The notes below the pieces were generated by a model. The model was not told the DNA's origin. It saw only the letters and a program-made list of their open reading frames with translations, and searched no databases. Source: Caecitellus pseudoparvulus (taxonomy: Eukaryota > Bigyra: Bicosoecida). Taken from it: DNA of 64,000 nucleotides. Location of the stretch: positions 1 to 64,000 of the forward strand of contig CBFFRQ010000074.1 in NCBI GenBank assembly GCA_965644315.1. Reading direction: 5' to 3'. This document shows, piece by piece, positions 51,109-61,012 of this stretch (the first letter of the stretch is position 1; each line of letters begins with the position of its first letter). Position numbers and translations under genes: made by a program.

Positions 51109-52910
51109 ATGGCAGCCGACCCCCCCCAAGCCATGACCGTGGGCTCGTCGTGAGTGCAGCACCAGTCGAAGGCAGGCGCGCGGTGCTTGCAGGCGCGCCA
51201 CCCCGCCTCGACCACGCCTCGCACAGCCTCATCCAGCGGTACTACCAGTGCTTGGCCCACGAGCCGGAGAGCCTGCCTGAGCTGTTCCACGCAGATGCGT
51301 GCCTGCAGCACAGCATCGGCAGTGAGGTGCGAGAGGCTGGCATGGGGTCAGTTGCCGCACCCGCTCACAGTGCCCCGTTGCCGCACAGGAGGCAACTGTG
51401 CATGAGGGCAAGGAAGCCATCAACAAGTTCTTCCTGGATCTGCCCTACTCCGCGGTGGCACTGAACGTGGAGGATGGCGCTGTCGATGCCCAGGCCTGCG
51501 GGAAGAGTGCGTGCGGCACTTGGCCACGCCAGCGCCCGGCGCAGTGTTGCAGCGCTGTGCTTGCGCTGTGCCTCGAGTGAGCGCAGTGGTGACAGTCATG
51601 CGTGCTAGATGTGTCCCCTGAGCTGCCGCGGCGTTTTACTCGTCGTGTGCCCTGTCCATGTGCTGCATTCTTGCCGGCCAGCGGCAGTGGTGCTGACGCT
51701 GGTGCTGCCTCGCAGGCGTCGCTGCCACCCCCCTCCACACGCGCCTGCCGCCTGCTCCCCGCCCACAGACATCATCATCATGCTGACTGGCCTCATTGGA
51801 TACAACGGCGCTCCTGCCACCATGCGTTTCGCCCACACCCTCATGGTCTCCGAAGTCCTCACCGCGACGGGCGTCTCCTACAGCATCAAGGCTGACATCT
51901 TCCGCGCGTACGCCGCACCCCTCCCGCCCAAGGCAGCCCCCCCCGCCGTGCCTGCTGTGGCAACGCAGCCCCTCCCCAAGGCAGCTCCTGCCCCCGCCCC
52001 TGCCCCCGTGCCGGAGCCTGAGCCGGAGCCGGAGGTCTTCGCTGAGCCACCAGCAGAGGAGGCGGTGGCGCCCGCACCTGCCGCGCCAGCTGACGAGGTG
52101 GTGCCGGCAGCCGCCAAGAAGACCGCCAAGCCCGCCGCCAAGGGCAAGGGCAAGGGCAAGGCCGAGGCCAAGGGTGAGGGCAAGGGGCGAGGGCGCCCCC
52201 GCGGCAAAGGCAAGGGCAAGGCGGCACAGGAGACCAAGGCTGCCGTCCCTGCCCCTGCCCCTGCCCCTGAGGCTGAGGCTGCGCCTGCCCCCGTTGAGAG
52301 CCAGCCCGCCGTGGCCAAGGCGCCCATGTCATACGCATCAGCTGCCAAGGCGAGCGGGGACGCACCGGCCCCCGCCCCTGCCCCTAAGCCCACACGTGCT
52401 CGAGGGCAGGGCAAGGCCCGTGCTGCGGCGGCCAAGGCACCGCCTGCCGCCCCAGTCGCAGCTGAGTCTGCTCCTGACGCCGCCGGCGACAAGACGGCCG
52501 ACAAGGAGGGGGTGTGGGCCAAGAGCAAGCCTGCTGGCGCACGCCGGGAGCGCGGCTCGGGCGGCGGGCGCCGTGGCCTGCAGGCGGCAGGCAGTGTGCG
52601 CCTGTCGGGCGACCTCAGCGACATCAAGCCCGACAACATCAAGAGCGTGCTGAAGAAGTTCGGGACCATCGCTGGGCTCAGCGCCAACACCATGTCCAAG
52701 GACTACGTGTTCGTGGACTTCACGACGCAGGAGGCTGTGGCCAAGGCCGCCTCTGCCGGCACTGTCACCATCGGTGCCGTCACCTTGGACGTGCAGGTGA
52801 ACAAGAACTTCGTGGCGGACCGCGCTGTGCGGGGGGGGTCTGGCCGCCGCAGCCCCAAGCGGGGCGGGCGCGGTGGTGCCAAGCGGGCTGCCCCAGCAGC
52901 CGCCATGTGA
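51109..52910 (+). CDS. G3BP/Rasputin-like stress-granule protein (NTF2-like plus RRM)
   Basis: Exons 51109..51149, 51227..51326, 51389..51506 and 51769..52910 (introns 77, 62 and 262 nt) give 466 aa. The first three exons and the start of the fourth assemble an NTF2-like domain: VGSSLIQRYYQCL, ELFHADACLQHSIG, EGKEAINKFFLDLPY, IIIMLTGLIG and YSIKADIFRAY. A long Ala/Pro/Lys linker follows, with a GKGRGRPRGKGKGK patch. Then comes one RRM (VRLSGDLSDIKPDNIKSVLK to KDYVFVDFTTQEAV) and an RG-rich end. This is the G3BP order. G3BP dimerises through NTF2L and nucleates mRNA stress granules. The first intron boundary was chosen because it restores the VGxxLIQRYY motif in phase. Confidence 0.82.
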
Positions 52911-53157
52911 GCGAGGGGGGTGCCAGCATGCATCGGCGCGTTCCGCGTGGCTGGAGGGAAGGTGTGCTTGCAACCACCACCCCCCCCCTTCCAGCGCTGA
53001 AGCCGGTCTCAGTGACGGTGACGCAGAACCCACGGGCGGGGAGTAAAATGCACAACCTGGATGATCCTTGTGACTGGGCGAGGTTCTGCGGGACTCGTGC
53101 GTGGCTGCAGCTGAGGCAGAACGTGCTCGCAAGGCGCACGGCGTGGTGGTGGTTCCC

Positions 53158-53167
53158 CAAATTCCGC
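53158..53167 (+). promoter_or_regulatory. CAAATTCCGC, one-mismatch copy upstream of NEMF
   Basis: It differs from CAATTTCCGC at one base and lies 13 nt upstream of the NEMF start codon, in sense orientation. Confidence 0.3.
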
Positions 53168-53180
53168 GCACGACGTCAGC

Positions 53181-56100
53181 ATGAAGCTTTCCATGGGCGT
53201 CTTGGACCTCGTGGCCCTGGTGCGCGACATCCGCAGTGCCTGCGTAGGCATGCGTGTGCACCAGGTGTACGACAGTGACCAGCGCACGTACCACTTGCGC
53301 CTCAGTGAGACGGGCGGGCGAAAGGTGCCGCTGGTCATCGAGTCCGGCGCACGCATGCACCCCACCCGCTTCCAAGTGGCCCGGCGGTCAGTTCGGGGCG
53401 GCCTGTGCATGAAGCTGCGCAAACACTTGAAGGGCAGGCGCCTGACAGGTGTGCGGCAGCTGGGTACCGACCGTGTCGTGGACCTGCGTTTCGGCAGCGG
53501 TGCCAACGAGCTGCACTTGCTCGTGGAGTTCTACGCTGGCGGCAACATCATCCTCACGGATGCCAGCCTGCGCATGCTAGCGGTGCTGCGCATCTTCCAG
53601 TACGAGTCTGGCGCACGTGTGGCGCCTGGGGAGGTGTACCCGCTGGCTGAGGCTGCTCGAGCAGTTGTGGCTGGGGAGGGTGACTCCGCCGCCACGCCAG
53701 GCGCCGCCCCGCCCAGCACAGTCTTTGACTTCACCCTCCCCGATGCCGCCATCGCGGAGGAGCTGGCACAGCGCTTGGCAGCTGCCATGAAGCGCACCAA
53801 GCCTACACGCAAAGCCCGCGGCGGCTGCACCCTCAAGGCGCTGCTGCTGGCGCCTGACATGGGCTTGGCGTTGTTCGGCGCCGACCTCCTGCAGCACGCC
53901 GCGCTGGGCGTGGGGTGGAGCTTGGATGCTCTGCTGCATGAGGGTTCTTCCGGTGCTACAGTGCCGGATGCGTCGGATGTGTCCACTGCACGCGCCTTTG
54001 TAGCGGGGTGCCGGGGCCTGGCCGCCACTCTGAGCAGCGTGCAGGAGGGGGCGGAGGGCGTGGCTGGCTACCTGCTCGTGCAGCGCAAAGAGGCAGATGC
54101 CACTGGGGAAGCAGGGCTGCTCACTGGGGAGGTGGCGTCGTGGGATGAGGTGCTGGGGGCGGCTGGTGCAGCGGCGACGGCAGCGGCGGCGGCTGCGGCG
54201 GCGGTGGAGGAGGAGGAGGAGGGGGAGCCTGGGCGAGGTGAAGCCGACGTGCTGGCTGGTCTGCAAGGCGACGCAGAGGCACAGGCGGGGCCCCAGCAAA
54301 CCTTCCATGATGTGTGGGAGGTGGTGGGCGTGACCCCTGTCTTGCTGCGGCAGCACGCCAACGCCGCCTATGTGCTGGCCCCCACTTTCGCGGAAGCGTA
54401 CGACGAAGCTGCTGCGCGAGTGGTGGCGCAGCGCCAGGAGAAAGCCCGCTCCTCTGCCCTGTCTGCCGCCCATGCCAAGGTGCAGGACGCCAAGGACAAG
54501 GTGGAGGGGCACGTGGCTGCTATCCGGGCAGCCCAAGCTGCCGCGGAGCGCTCAGCTGCCGCTGTGGAGGGCAGTCGGAGCCATGTGCAGGCAGCTCTGG
54601 ACGTCGTGAACCGGGCAGTGGCGTCGGGCATGGACTGGGGTGACTTGGAGCGTATGGTGGCGGCAGAGGCGGCAGGCGGTAACGCCGTGGCCGCCAGCAT
54701 CGTCAAGCTGGATGTGGGGGGTGGCCGCATGACCCTGGCCCTGCCAGACCCGTACTGGCAAGAGGGGCAGGAGGAGGACGAGGCTGGAGGGGACAGTGAC
54801 TCGTCAGAGGATGGAGAGGGGGGGGGCGGTGGCGGCACGTGGAGGAGCCCAGCAGCCAGCATGGACCCAGCCGCCCGCCTGGCCGCCGCCCAAGCCCTTT
54901 TTCACGGGGGGGAGGAGTGGTCAGAAGGTGGGCGGGGGGATGGCACTCCACAGGAGGCGGCCAGCACAGCGCCTGCACACGCCGCGGCTGGTGCGGGGGA
55001 GTCCCCCAGCACTGGCGGGCCCACGGTGCAGGTGCAGGTGCGGCTGGACTTGTCGGCGGCAGGCAACGCCCGGGAGCACTGGCGCAGCGCCAAGGCTGCA
55101 AAAGGCAGCGAGGACAAGGCTGCCGCCGCTGGCGCGCGCGTGGTGGCCGAGGCAGAGGCCAAAGCAGCCCACACACAGGCCACCCTGCACCGCATCGGCA
55201 CCGGCAAGGGCAGCAAGCAGGCGGTGGGCATGGCAGAGGGCCGCAAGGCGCCGTACTTCTCCAAGTTCCGCTGGTTCATCTCCAGCGAGGGCGTCCTGGT
55301 GCTGGCTGGGCGAGACATGCACCAGAACGAGACGCTGGTGAAGCGCTACCTGCGCCCGCAAGACGCATACGTGCACGGCGACGTGCACGGTGCCGCCTCC
55401 TGCATCGTGCGGAACCCCAGCACCTCTCCCGAGGCGGCGGCACTGCTGCCCACCCTGGCCATCACGCTGAACCAGGCAGCCACCTTCTCCGCCTGCCTGT
55501 CCAAGGCGTGGAAGGGCGGCATGCCCTGCAACGCCTGGTGGGTGCACGCCAACCAGGTCAGCAAGACTGCGCAGTCGGGGGAGTACCTGCCCACTGGCAG
55601 CTTCATGATCCGTGGCACCAAGAACATGCTGCACGTGGCCAAGCTGGAGCTGGGCATCGCCCTCCTCTTCAAGGTGGAGCAGGAGGTGCTGCAGAAGCGC
55701 GGCACTGACCGCCTGCCCCGCGCCCGAGAGCAGTGGCAGGCGGCGCTGTCTGGGGAGACCAGTGCAGTGCAGGCGAGTCCTCCACAGCCACCCCGCGCTG
55801 CCTCGCCTGCCACTGCCGTGGAGGAGACGCCGCCCCCCCGCCCAGGCAGCCCCCCCGCTGCCGCCACATCTGCCGGCACTGCGGCGGAGGCGGCGCCCCA
55901 GACACAGCCTGACAGCGACGCCGCCCAGGCCGACGCCGCCCAGCCTGAAGCTGCCCAAGAGGTGCCGGATGCGGCCAGTCCACCTGCCAAGCGCAGCGAC
56001 GGGCAGCCGAAGCGAGGGCAGCGCTTCCGTCGCCGCAAGGCCAAGGCGAAGTACAGCGACCAGGACGAGGAAGAGCGAGCGTTGGCCATGGCGGCGCTGG

Positions 56101-56861
56101 GACACGGCGTCAGGGAGGCGGACGAGGGTGGGACGCCGGGCGCCAGCGGCTCAGGTGTGGCTGGGGGCGATGATGAGGAGGAGTGGGATGGGTCTGCTGC
56201 GCCAGCCACGGCCTCTGCGCCGGTGGTGTCTGTGGCGGCCGCTGCTGTCGGCATCCGCGGCGTCGGTGGCGCGTACTTTGAGGAGGGGCAGGAGGGGGAG
56301 GTGGCGCCGTGGCTGGCCCTGGACCGCGACGTGGCTGAGGCGGCCCCCGTGGAGAGCTCCGGGGAGGTGCTGGTGCACGGCATGCCTCTGCGAGGGGAGT
56401 TCCTGGACGTGGCACGCCTAGTGCCGAGCTTGGGCCGGGGCGATGTGAGCACCATGGCTCTGTTCATGCTGGCGCCGTGGGGGGCGTTGGGGGCTGCCTA
56501 CCCCTTCAAGGTGCGCCTGCAGCCCGGCACCCTGAAGGCAGGCAAGGCGCTCAAAGCGGCTGTGCCCATCATGCAGGCGCTGCTGACGGAGTGGCGGCCC
56601 AAGGGCGGCCCAGGCACGCCCGATGCCGGCTCAGATGCACGCAGTGTGACGACAGCGGGGACACGGGATACCCTTGCCGGGGGCGGCTCGCGTGTGGGGC
56701 AGCGCTGCATGGCCCTCGCGCGGGCCGTGCCAGAGGAAGAAACCATGCGGACGATGCTGGGTGATGTCAAGGTGATGGCGCCGGCGTCCGCCTCGGCCGC
56801 CGTGAAGAAGGCTGCGCGGGCAGCAGGCAAGGGCAAGGGCAAGAAGGGCGGCCGCAGGTGA
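53181..56861 (+). CDS. NEMF: NEMF/RQC2 homologue (ribosome quality control)
   Basis: This is a single exon of 1226 aa. NFACT-N opens the protein: LDLVALVRDIRSACVGMRVH, LVIESGARMHPTRFQ, MKLRKHLKGRRL and LGTDRVVDLRFG. The Asp-Arg pair needed for CAT tailing in Rqc2 is intact. Coiled-coil segments lie in the middle. NFACT-R (KFRWFISSEGVLVLAGRDMH, then DAYVHGDVHGAASCIVRNPS) starts near residue 694. NFACT-C (LVHGMPLRG to WGALGAAYPFKVRLQPG) is near 1060-1120. The protein binds stalled 60S-peptidyl-tRNA with the E3 ligase Listerin and can extend nascent chains. Ala/Gly/Glu-rich inserts enlarge it relative to human NEMF (1076 aa). The stop is 17 bp from that of the convergent PABPN1-like gene. Confidence 0.95.
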   Translation: MKLSMGVLDLVALVRDIRSACVGMRVHQVYDSDQRTYHLRLSETGGRKVPLVIESGARMHPTRFQVARRSVRGGLCMKLRKHLKGRRLTGVRQLGTDRVVDLRFGSGANELHLLVEFYAGGNIILTDASLRMLAVLRIFQYESGARVAPGEVYPLAEAARAVVAGEGDSAATPGAAPPSTVFDFTLPDAAIAEELAQRLAAAMKRTKPTRKARGGCTLKALLLAPDMGLALFGADLLQHAALGVGWSLDALLHEGSSGATVPDASDVSTARAFVAGCRGLAATLSSVQEGAEGVAGYLLVQRKEADATGEAGLLTGEVASWDEVLGAAGAAATAAAAAAAAVEEEEEGEPGRGEADVLAGLQGDAEAQAGPQQTFHDVWEVVGVTPVLLRQHANAAYVLAPTFAEAYDEAAARVVAQRQEKARSSALSAAHAKVQDAKDKVEGHVAAIRAAQAAAERSAAAVEGSRSHVQAALDVVNRAVASGMDWGDLERMVAAEAAGGNAVAASIVKLDVGGGRMTLALPDPYWQEGQEEDEAGGDSDSSEDGEGGGGGGTWRSPAASMDPAARLAAAQALFHGGEEWSEGGRGDGTPQEAASTAPAHAAAGAGESPSTGGPTVQVQVRLDLSAAGNAREHWRSAKAAKGSEDKAAAAGARVVAEAEAKAAHTQATLHRIGTGKGSKQAVGMAEGRKAPYFSKFRWFISSEGVLVLAGRDMHQNETLVKRYLRPQDAYVHGDVHGAASCIVRNPSTSPEAAALLPTLAITLNQAATFSACLSKAWKGGMPCNAWWVHANQVSKTAQSGEYLPTGSFMIRGTKNMLHVAKLELGIALLFKVEQEVLQKRGTDRLPRAREQWQAALSGETSAVQASPPQPPRAASPATAVEETPPPRPGSPPAAATSAGTAAEAAPQTQPDSDAAQADAAQPEAAQEVPDAASPPAKRSDGQPKRGQRFRRRKAKAKYSDQDEEERALAMAALGHGVREADEGGTPGASGSGVAGGDDEEEWDGSAAPATASAPVVSVAAAAVGIRGVGGAYFEEGQEGEVAPWLALDRDVAEAAPVESSGEVLVHGMPLRGEFLDVARLVPSLGRGDVSTMALFMLAPWGALGAAYPFKVRLQPGTLKAGKALKAAVPIMQALLTEWRPKGGPGTPDAGSDARSVTTAGTRDTLAGGGSRVGQRCMALARAVPEEETMRTMLGDVKVMAPASASAAVKKAARAAGKGKGKKGGRR

Positions 56862-56878
56862 TTCGCTGTGCAATGCAT

Positions 56879-57628
56879 TCAGTGGTAGCCGCCACGCCCA
56901 CGCCCGCGGCCACGCCCCCGTCCACGCCCCCGACCGCGACCACGTCCTCGACCGCGACCACGCCCACGCCCGCGACCCCGTCCGCGACCCCGTCCGCCCG
57001 CACCCAGCGCAAAGGAAGGCACATTGGTGCGCTTGGGGACCACTCGGATCTCCCTATCGTTGAAGTGTGTGCCGTTCAGCACCAGCGCGTTCTCCACAGA
57101 CGCTTCATCGGCAAACTCGACGTAGGCGAAGCCCTTGGGCTTGCCACTGAACTTGTCGGCGACAATGGTCACTCGCGTGACGACTCCGCAGGTGGAGAAG
57201 TACTCCTTTAGCTGGGCAGCCTTTACGGCGAAGTGCACGTTGCCGATGTGCACGCTGCGGCGGTCAGCAGCCTCCGCTTGCGCGTGGCGCTCTTCAGCAG
57301 CTGCCACCGCTGCGTCCACGTTGGACACTGCTTCCGAGTGGCTCTCCAGCAGCTTAGCATTGGCAGCCAGGATGTCACTCAGGACAGACTCCATCTCCTG
57401 CAGTTCAGACTGCAGCACGCCCGCCTCTGCGGCGCCCTGGGACCCCGCAGGCGTGCTTGTGCCAGCCTCCTCGTCCGAATCGGGAAGGCCGCTGATGGTG
57501 TGGCCGCCCGATGCACCGGGCCCAGCACTGTGCTCAGACGGCTCTGTAGACTGCACTTGATCAGGCACGGCTGTGCCTTCCCCTGCCATGCCCGTCTCTG
57601 CTTCGGCAGCTGCAGCGGTGGAGGCCAT
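56879..57628 (-). CDS. PABPN1: Nuclear poly(A)-binding protein (PABPN1/PABP2-like)
   Basis: This is a single exon of 249 aa. A disordered acidic N terminus leads to a short coiled coil (LQSELQEMESVLSDILAANA). An RRM follows with PABPN1 hallmarks: RSVHIGNVHFAVKAAQLKEY, GVVTRVTIVADKFSGKPKGF, AYVEFADEASVENALVLNG and IRVVPKRTNVP. The C terminus is an uninterrupted RG repeat ending GRGGYH. The family binds poly(A) tails in the nucleus, stimulates poly(A) polymerase and controls tail length. RG tracts are usual arginine-methylation targets. The order coiled coil, RRM, RG is as in animals and plants. Confidence 0.9.
   Translation of the reverse strand: MASTAAAAEAETGMAGEGTAVPDQVQSTEPSEHSAGPGASGGHTISGLPDSDEEAGTSTPAGSQGAAEAGVLQSELQEMESVLSDILAANAKLLESHSEAVSNVDAAVAAAEERHAQAEAADRRSVHIGNVHFAVKAAQLKEYFSTCGVVTRVTIVADKFSGKPKGFAYVEFADEASVENALVLNGTHFNDREIRVVPKRTNVPSFALGAGGRGRGRGRGRGRGRGRGRGRGRGRGRGRGRGRGRGGYH
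56885..57000 (-). repeat. Arg-Gly dipeptide-coding repeat
   Basis: A degenerate six-base repeat (CGNGGN on the sense strand) encodes an unbroken RG run of about twenty dipeptides. Synonymous third-base variation shows it is older than the ankyrin and coiled-coil arrays. Confidence 0.9.
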
Positions 57629-57922
57629 GCCAGCAAGGGCTGACGGCGCAAATACCGCAGACCACAACACCCAACACAAGGTGCTTGGACTCACCACACG
57701 CAAAGCACACAGCAACGGGGGGAAGCTGAAGCCTGCCTGCGATGCGTTGTTACGTTCACTTTTCTCCCATCCACACAAATGCACCCACCTGCATCCCCAC
57801 ACCCCTTGTGCTGCTGGCCGAGCTCTGCCTGAGCTTGCTACAGACCAGCGTAGCGTTTCGCTGTTCTGGGGGTGCACGCCGTGCCCGCCTTGCAACTCGC
57901 CTGCCGGCCATAAGTCGAGACC

Positions 57923-60179
57923 ATGGCTGCGGCGTCCGACAAGAAACTCCGCATTGCAATTGTCAGCAATGACAAGGTGAGCCACGCAGGCGCTCCCGCG
58001 GCGCAAGCAGGCGCCAGGGCAGTCGTTTCGTGCCTCTGGTCCGCACCCACGGACTTGGCGACACGCACTCCTCCCCACCGCGCAGTGCAAGCCCAAGAAG
58101 TGCCGCCAAGAGTGCCGCAAGTCGTGCCCTGTCGTGCGAATGGGTGCGTTTGCTGCCGCCAGTGCCAGTCCAGCTGCAGCCGCCTCACACTTCCGCACAC
58201 GCTGGCTGGCGCAGGCAAGCAGTGCATCGAGGTGACGCCTGCCTCCAAGACCGCCTTCATCTCCGAGACGCTGTGCATCGGCTGTGGCATCTGCGTGGAC
58301 CGCTGCCCCTTCAGCGCCATCAGCATCATCAACCTGCCCAAGGTGCGCAGCAGTGCTGTCCACGCCGTACGACTTGCCCCACCGACCCTGCACTGTGCCT
58401 GCTCCCGTCCCCGCACAGGACCTGGACGGGCACACCACGCACAGGTACGGGCCCAACAGCTTCAAGCTGCACCGCCTGCCCACGCCCCGTGGCGGCCAGG
58501 TGCTGGGCCTGGTCGGCACCAACGGCATCGGCAAGAGCACTGCCCTGCGCATCCTGTCTGCCAAGATGAAGCCCAACCTGGGGCAGTTCGAGGACCCCCC
58601 CACGTGGGAGGCCATCTTGAAGAACTTCCGAGGCAGCGAACTGCAGGGGTACTTCACCCACATCCTGGAGGAGAAGATCAAGGCCGTCATCAAGCCGCAG
58701 TATGTGGACAGCATCCCCCGCGCAGTGCAGGGGCAGGTGGAGGCCATCATCGCAGGCAAGGACAAGCGCGGCGTGCGGGACACCATGATGGTGGACCTGC
58801 AGCTGGACCACGTCAAGACCCGCGAAATCGCGTTCCTGTCGGGCGGCGAGCTGCAGCGCTTCGCCATCGCCGTCGTGGCGGTGCAGGATGCCGACGTGTA
58901 CATGTTCGACGAGCCCTCCTCCTACCTGGACGTCAAGCAGCGCATGCGTGCCGCCAACGTCATCCGCTCCCTGCTGGACGGCGAGGGTGCCGACCGCAAG
59001 TACGTCATCTGCGTCGAGCACGACCTGGCCGTGCTGGACTACTTGTCTGACTTCATCTGCTGCTTGTACGGCTCCCCCGCCGCGTACGGCGTGGTGACCA
59101 TGCCCTTCTCTGTGCGCGAAGGCATCAACGTCTTCCTGGCCGGCTTCGTGCCCACAGAGAACCTGCGCTTCCGAGAGGAGGAGCTGACGTTCAAGGTGGC
59201 CAGCGTCGCAGAGGAGGACGCTGCCGCCGCCGCCGCCGCTGCCGACACGGGCAAGTCCGGGAAGAAGAGCAGGGGCGCCGCCGCAAAGAGTGCCACAAAG
59301 GCAGGCGGCAAGGCAGGCAGCAAGGCCGCTGCCGCCCCGGCTGCTACCGCTGCTGCTGAGGAGGAGGTGGCCACCCCAACCGCTGGCACCCGCACCTACC
59401 CTGCCATGTTCAAGCACTTGGAGGGCAAGAAGGGCTCCTCCTTCAAGCTGCACGTGGAGCCTGGCTCCTTCAAGGACAGCCAAATCATCGTCATGCTGGG
59501 CGAGAACGGCACGGGCAAGACTACCTTCATCCGCATGCTGGCTGGGCTCATGCAGCCTGACGTGCCAGAGGGCACGGAGCCCCCCAAGCTGGACGGCTTC
59601 TCTGTCTCGTACAAGCCCCAGAAGATCAACCCTCGCTTCGAGGGCAGCGTGCGCCTGCTGCTGCACAAGAAGATCAGGGACGCGTACCTGCACCCACAGT
59701 TCGCCACCGACGTCACTAAGCCCCTGAACTTGGAGAACATCATCGACCAGGAGGTCAAGAACTTGTCTGGAGGTGAACTGCAGCGCGTTGCCCTGGTGCT
59801 GGCGCTGGGCAAGCCGGCAGACGTGTACCTCATCGATGAGCCCAGCGCCTACCTTGACTCCGAGCAGCGTATCGTGGCCGCCAAGGTCATCAAGCGCTAC
59901 ATCCTGCACGCCAAGCGCACTGCCTTCATTGTGGAGCACGACTTCATCATGGCCACGTACTTGGCTGACCAGGTCATTGTGTACGACGGCACCCCGGGAG
60001 TGGAGGCCACCGCACACAGCCCCGAGTCCCTCGTCACTGGCATGAACAAGTTCCTCGCCGCAGTGGGCATCACCTTCCGACGAGACCCCACAAACTTCCG
60101 CCCTCGCATCAACAAGAAGAACTCTGACAAAGACAGGGAGCAGAAGAAGGCTGGCGCCTACTTCTACAACGACGATTGA
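57923..60179 (+). CDS. ABCE1: ABCE1/RLI1 ribosome-recycling ATPase
   Basis: Exons 57923..57976, 58086..58143, 58215..58342 and 58419..60179 (introns 109, 71 and 76 nt) give 666 aa. The first iron-sulphur cluster is [20 protein letters not shown] with the downstream Cys of KQCIEV; the second is [20 protein letters not shown]1 has Walker [10 protein letters not shown] and signature [12 protein letters not shown]2 has GENGTGKTT and NLSGGELQR. It splits 80S ribosomes after termination or stalling and is essential in all eukaryotes. A ~55-residue Ala/Lys/Gly-rich insert (about residues 346-404) sits in the linker before NBD2. This makes the protein longer than the ~600-aa norm. All eight cluster cysteines are present after splicing. 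Confidence 0.97.
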
Positions 60180-60358
60180 GGTGTGCCAAAAATTCCCTGC
60201 GGGCCAACTGGAAATGCACGACGCAGCATGATGAGTGCCAACCGGAACAGCACCAGCACGTCAGATACACTCGAGGTGCACAACCAATAATCGGAACACC
60301 AAGTATCAAAACCACTGCCTCAGTAAGGCAGCACCAAGGAAAGAACGCGAAAAAGATA

Positions 60359-60431
60359 AGTCCGACACGGGCCTCGATCCCGCAACCTCTCGATCCGTAG
60401 TCAAGTGCGCTGCCAATTGCGCCAACCGGAC
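60359..60431 (-). tRNA. tRNA-Arg (anticodon ACG)
   Basis: A 73-nt cloverleaf folds completely by hand. The acceptor stem is GTCCGGT/GTCGGAC with discriminator T. The D arm is GCGC/GCGC. The anticodon stem is CTTGA/TCGAG with loop CTACGGA, giving anticodon ACG (I34 after deamination, decoding CGN). The variable loop is AGGTT. The T arm is GCGGG/CCCGT with loop ATCGAGG. There is no intron and CCA is not encoded. A run of five T (antisense AAAAA at about 60351-60355) downstream fits a Pol III terminator. A TATATAA (plus-strand reading) lies 23-29 nt upstream of the 5' end. Confidence 0.9.
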
Positions 60432-60453
60432 GCTCTAGTGAAACAAAGTTGTG

Positions 60454-60460
60454 TATATAA
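60454..60460 (-). promoter_or_regulatory. TATA-like element upstream of tRNA-Arg
   Basis: TTATATA on the tRNA strand lies 23-29 nt before the mature 5' end, within a locally AT-rich stretch. Plant and some algal tRNA genes carry such elements to help TFIIIB placement; this role is inferred here. Confidence 0.4.
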
Positions 60461-61002
60461 TGTTATGCATAATTACCCTTGCCACATTTCCGACTGTCGA
60501 ATTCGATCGTCACCACACTGACCCTGAAGCGCACCGTGCAGAGGATTCATGTGAAACGTGTTGCCTTACCTGACAAACGGTGCTCCATGATACGGTTGAG
60601 AATGGCCACTGCTGGATGTGGAAACGTGGAATGGCAGGCAACCGAAGAAAGCAGAGCTGGCTGTGGAGTTGCGCAGGTGAGCAATGTTGAGACCTCGGCG
60701 CATGGACTGCCGAGAGCACATGCAGACGCGACGTACGAGGGTACAGCATGCGCGAACGCTCATCCTGGATCGGTGTGCACGTCTGAAGGGGGCTTGACAC
60801 CCATTGCGCTCAGCGCAGCAGCATTCTCGCTGCCAACGGCATTCACTGTGCCACACCAAACTCCCCATCACGCCCATCGCCACCTTCGCACTCGGCCCAT
60901 CATACTTCATGTGTAGCACATTGTGGTTTTCGGGGGTTGCTTGCTCTTGCTTGCGCCTGGCTGGGCGCGGTTGGCGCTGGCGTTGCGAAGTGTGTAGCGG
61001 CT

Positions 61003-61012
61003 CAATTTCCGC
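61003..61012 (+). promoter_or_regulatory. CAATTTCCGC motif upstream of the right-edge ATPase gene
   Basis: An exact copy in sense orientation lies 140 nt upstream of the ATG at 61153. Confidence 0.35.

Noticed and set aside
58329-60017. 562-aa minus-strand frame opposite ABCE1
   Set aside because: It is an antisense shadow; ABCE1 is conserved along the full length on the plus strand.
60479-60916. 145-aa plus-strand frame between the tRNA and the ATPase gene
   Set aside because: It has no recognisable sequence, no supporting start context, and low-complexity composition unlike neighbouring genes.
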